A stretch of 14,514 bases of DNA from CAYLOP01 sp964385305 (GTDB lineage Bacteria > Chloroflexota > Anaerolineae > Anaerolineales > E44-bin32): assembly GCA_964385305.1 (NCBI GenBank), contig CAYLOP010000074.1, positions 1 to 14,514 of the forward strand, given 5' to 3'. The number at the start of each line of letters is the position of its first letter. The first letter of the stretch is position 1. Both the position numbers and the translations under genes were made by a program. Positions 13,893 to 14,514 of this stretch are shown here, one piece after another. Below the pieces are notes generated by a model. The model was given only the letters and a program-made list of their open reading frames with translations. It did not search any database and had not been told where the DNA came from.

Positions 13893-14514
13893 AGCTGCTC
13901 CTCCTCGAACTCAGGCTTGGTTTCCGCCTGCGCGCCCCTGCGGAAATAGACCACCGTACTAATAACCATGATGATCATCAAGCCCATGGCGACAGCGGAT
14001 CCAAAGGGGTAGTCGCGGGCAGCCATAAATTGGGAGTAGATCACGTTGCCGATCATGACTGATCGGGCGCCGCCCAGCAGGGTGGGTGTTACATAGGCAC
14101 CCAGCGATGGGATAAACACCAGCATCGCGCCCGCAAGGATCCCCGGCAGGGTCAGCGGGAAAACCACCCGCAGGAAGGTTCTCAATTGGTTGGCGTAAAG
14201 ATCCTCGGCTGCTTCGCTCAGGGAAAAGTCATAGCGCTCGATGGCGGCATAGCAGGGCAGGACCATGTCCGGCAGCCAGCCATACACAAGGCCGATGATG
14301 ATCGCCAGGTCGGTGCCGAATAGCCCCAGCGGCTGCGCGGTAAGCTCATTCAGCAAGGAGGAAAAGGCTCCTGGGAGGGTTGCCGCAAGCCAGGCAGCGG
14401 CGGCGTGAATCGGTCCGGTCCAGGCAAGGTTAACCAAGCCCTGGTCGCGTAGGATCAGGATCCAGGCGTAGGTGCGCACCAGGAAGTTGGTCCAGAAGGG
14501 GATGATCAGAAGCA
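13889..14514 (-). CDS. potB: Spermidine/putrescine ABC transporter permease PotB (5' end beyond window)
   Basis: The last 207 codons are present. The frame is open to the window edge, and the residues before the first possible start (LLIIPFWTNFLVRTYAW) match the conserved PotB segment PFWTxxLxRTYxW, so the gene is cut by the edge and the GTG at 14479 is an internal Val codon. The coupling loop reads EAAEDLYANQLRTFLRVVFP, with Tyr again in place of the usual Gly; it is followed by LTLPGILAGAMLVFIPSLGAYVTPTLLGGA, a clear PotB signature when taken in parts (LPGILAG, PSLGAYVTP, LLGG). Several membrane spans are visible, ending in a charged C-terminus. The stop overlaps the potC start by four bases. 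The ATPase potA would be expected upstream, outside the window. Confidence 0.93.
   Translation of the reverse strand, partial: LLIIPFWTNFLVRTYAWILILRDQGLVNLAWTGPIHAAAAWLAATLPGAFSSLLNELTAQPLGLFGTDLAIIIGLVYGWLPDMVLPCYAAIERYDFSLSEAAEDLYANQLRTFLRVVFPLTLPGILAGAMLVFIPSLGAYVTPTLLGGARSVMIGNVIYSQFMAARDYPFGSAVAMGLMIIMVISTVVYFRRGAQAETKPEFEEEQL

Overview
The window holds nine genes, all on the minus strand and so read from the right edge to the left. They look like a transport and catabolism cluster for polyamines or diamines, followed at the left end by an unrelated surface lipoprotein. There is no tRNA, rRNA, CRISPR array, transposase or plus-strand gene that I can support. The likely host is an anaerobic or facultative bacterium of the Chloroflexota (Anaerolineae-like). 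The lipoprotein with a Thr/Pro-rich linker, CSLREA-type segment and beta-helix is a common architecture there, and the tungsten aldehyde oxidoreductase fits an oxygen-poor life. This placement is an inference, not a proof.

Layout in order of transcription. (1) Import: potB (13889 to beyond the right edge, 5' end missing), potC (overlapping potB by 4 bases, 13095-13892) and potD (11957-13021) encode two permeases and a lipoprotein binding protein of a spermidine/putrescine ABC transporter. The ATPase potA is not in the window and is probably just beyond the right edge. (2) First enzyme pair: an aldehyde dehydrogenase (10415-11878) and a GABA-type class III aminotransferase (9044-10312). (3) A 344-base gap (8700-9043) with a possible decayed coding remnant. 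(4) Second enzyme block: a saccharopine-dehydrogenase-like oxidoreductase (7539-8699), a second class III aminotransferase that resembles glutamate-1-semialdehyde aminomutase (6137-7447), a tungsten aldehyde:ferredoxin oxidoreductase (4198-6084) and a second, paralogous aldehyde dehydrogenase (2656-4110). (5) After a 202-base spacer with inverted repeats, a lipid-anchored right-handed beta-helix protein (234-2453). (6) 233 bases without a recognisable gene at the left edge.

How the parts could work together: imported putrescine (or cadaverine, spermidine or an omega-amino acid) would lose an amino group to a 2-oxo acid, the aminoaldehyde would be oxidised to an omega-amino acid such as GABA, a second transamination would give a semialdehyde, and a second oxidation would give a dicarboxylic acid such as succinate. 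Two aminotransferases and two NAD(P)-linked aldehyde dehydrogenases fit this exactly. The ferredoxin-linked oxidoreductase would be a third way to handle the aldehydes, and the saccharopine-dehydrogenase-like enzyme has no place in the textbook route, which makes it the most interesting unknown. The catabolic assignment is inferred from families and gene order.

Several starts were chosen from Shine-Dalgarno sequences instead of the longest reading frame (4110, 6084, 10312, 13021).
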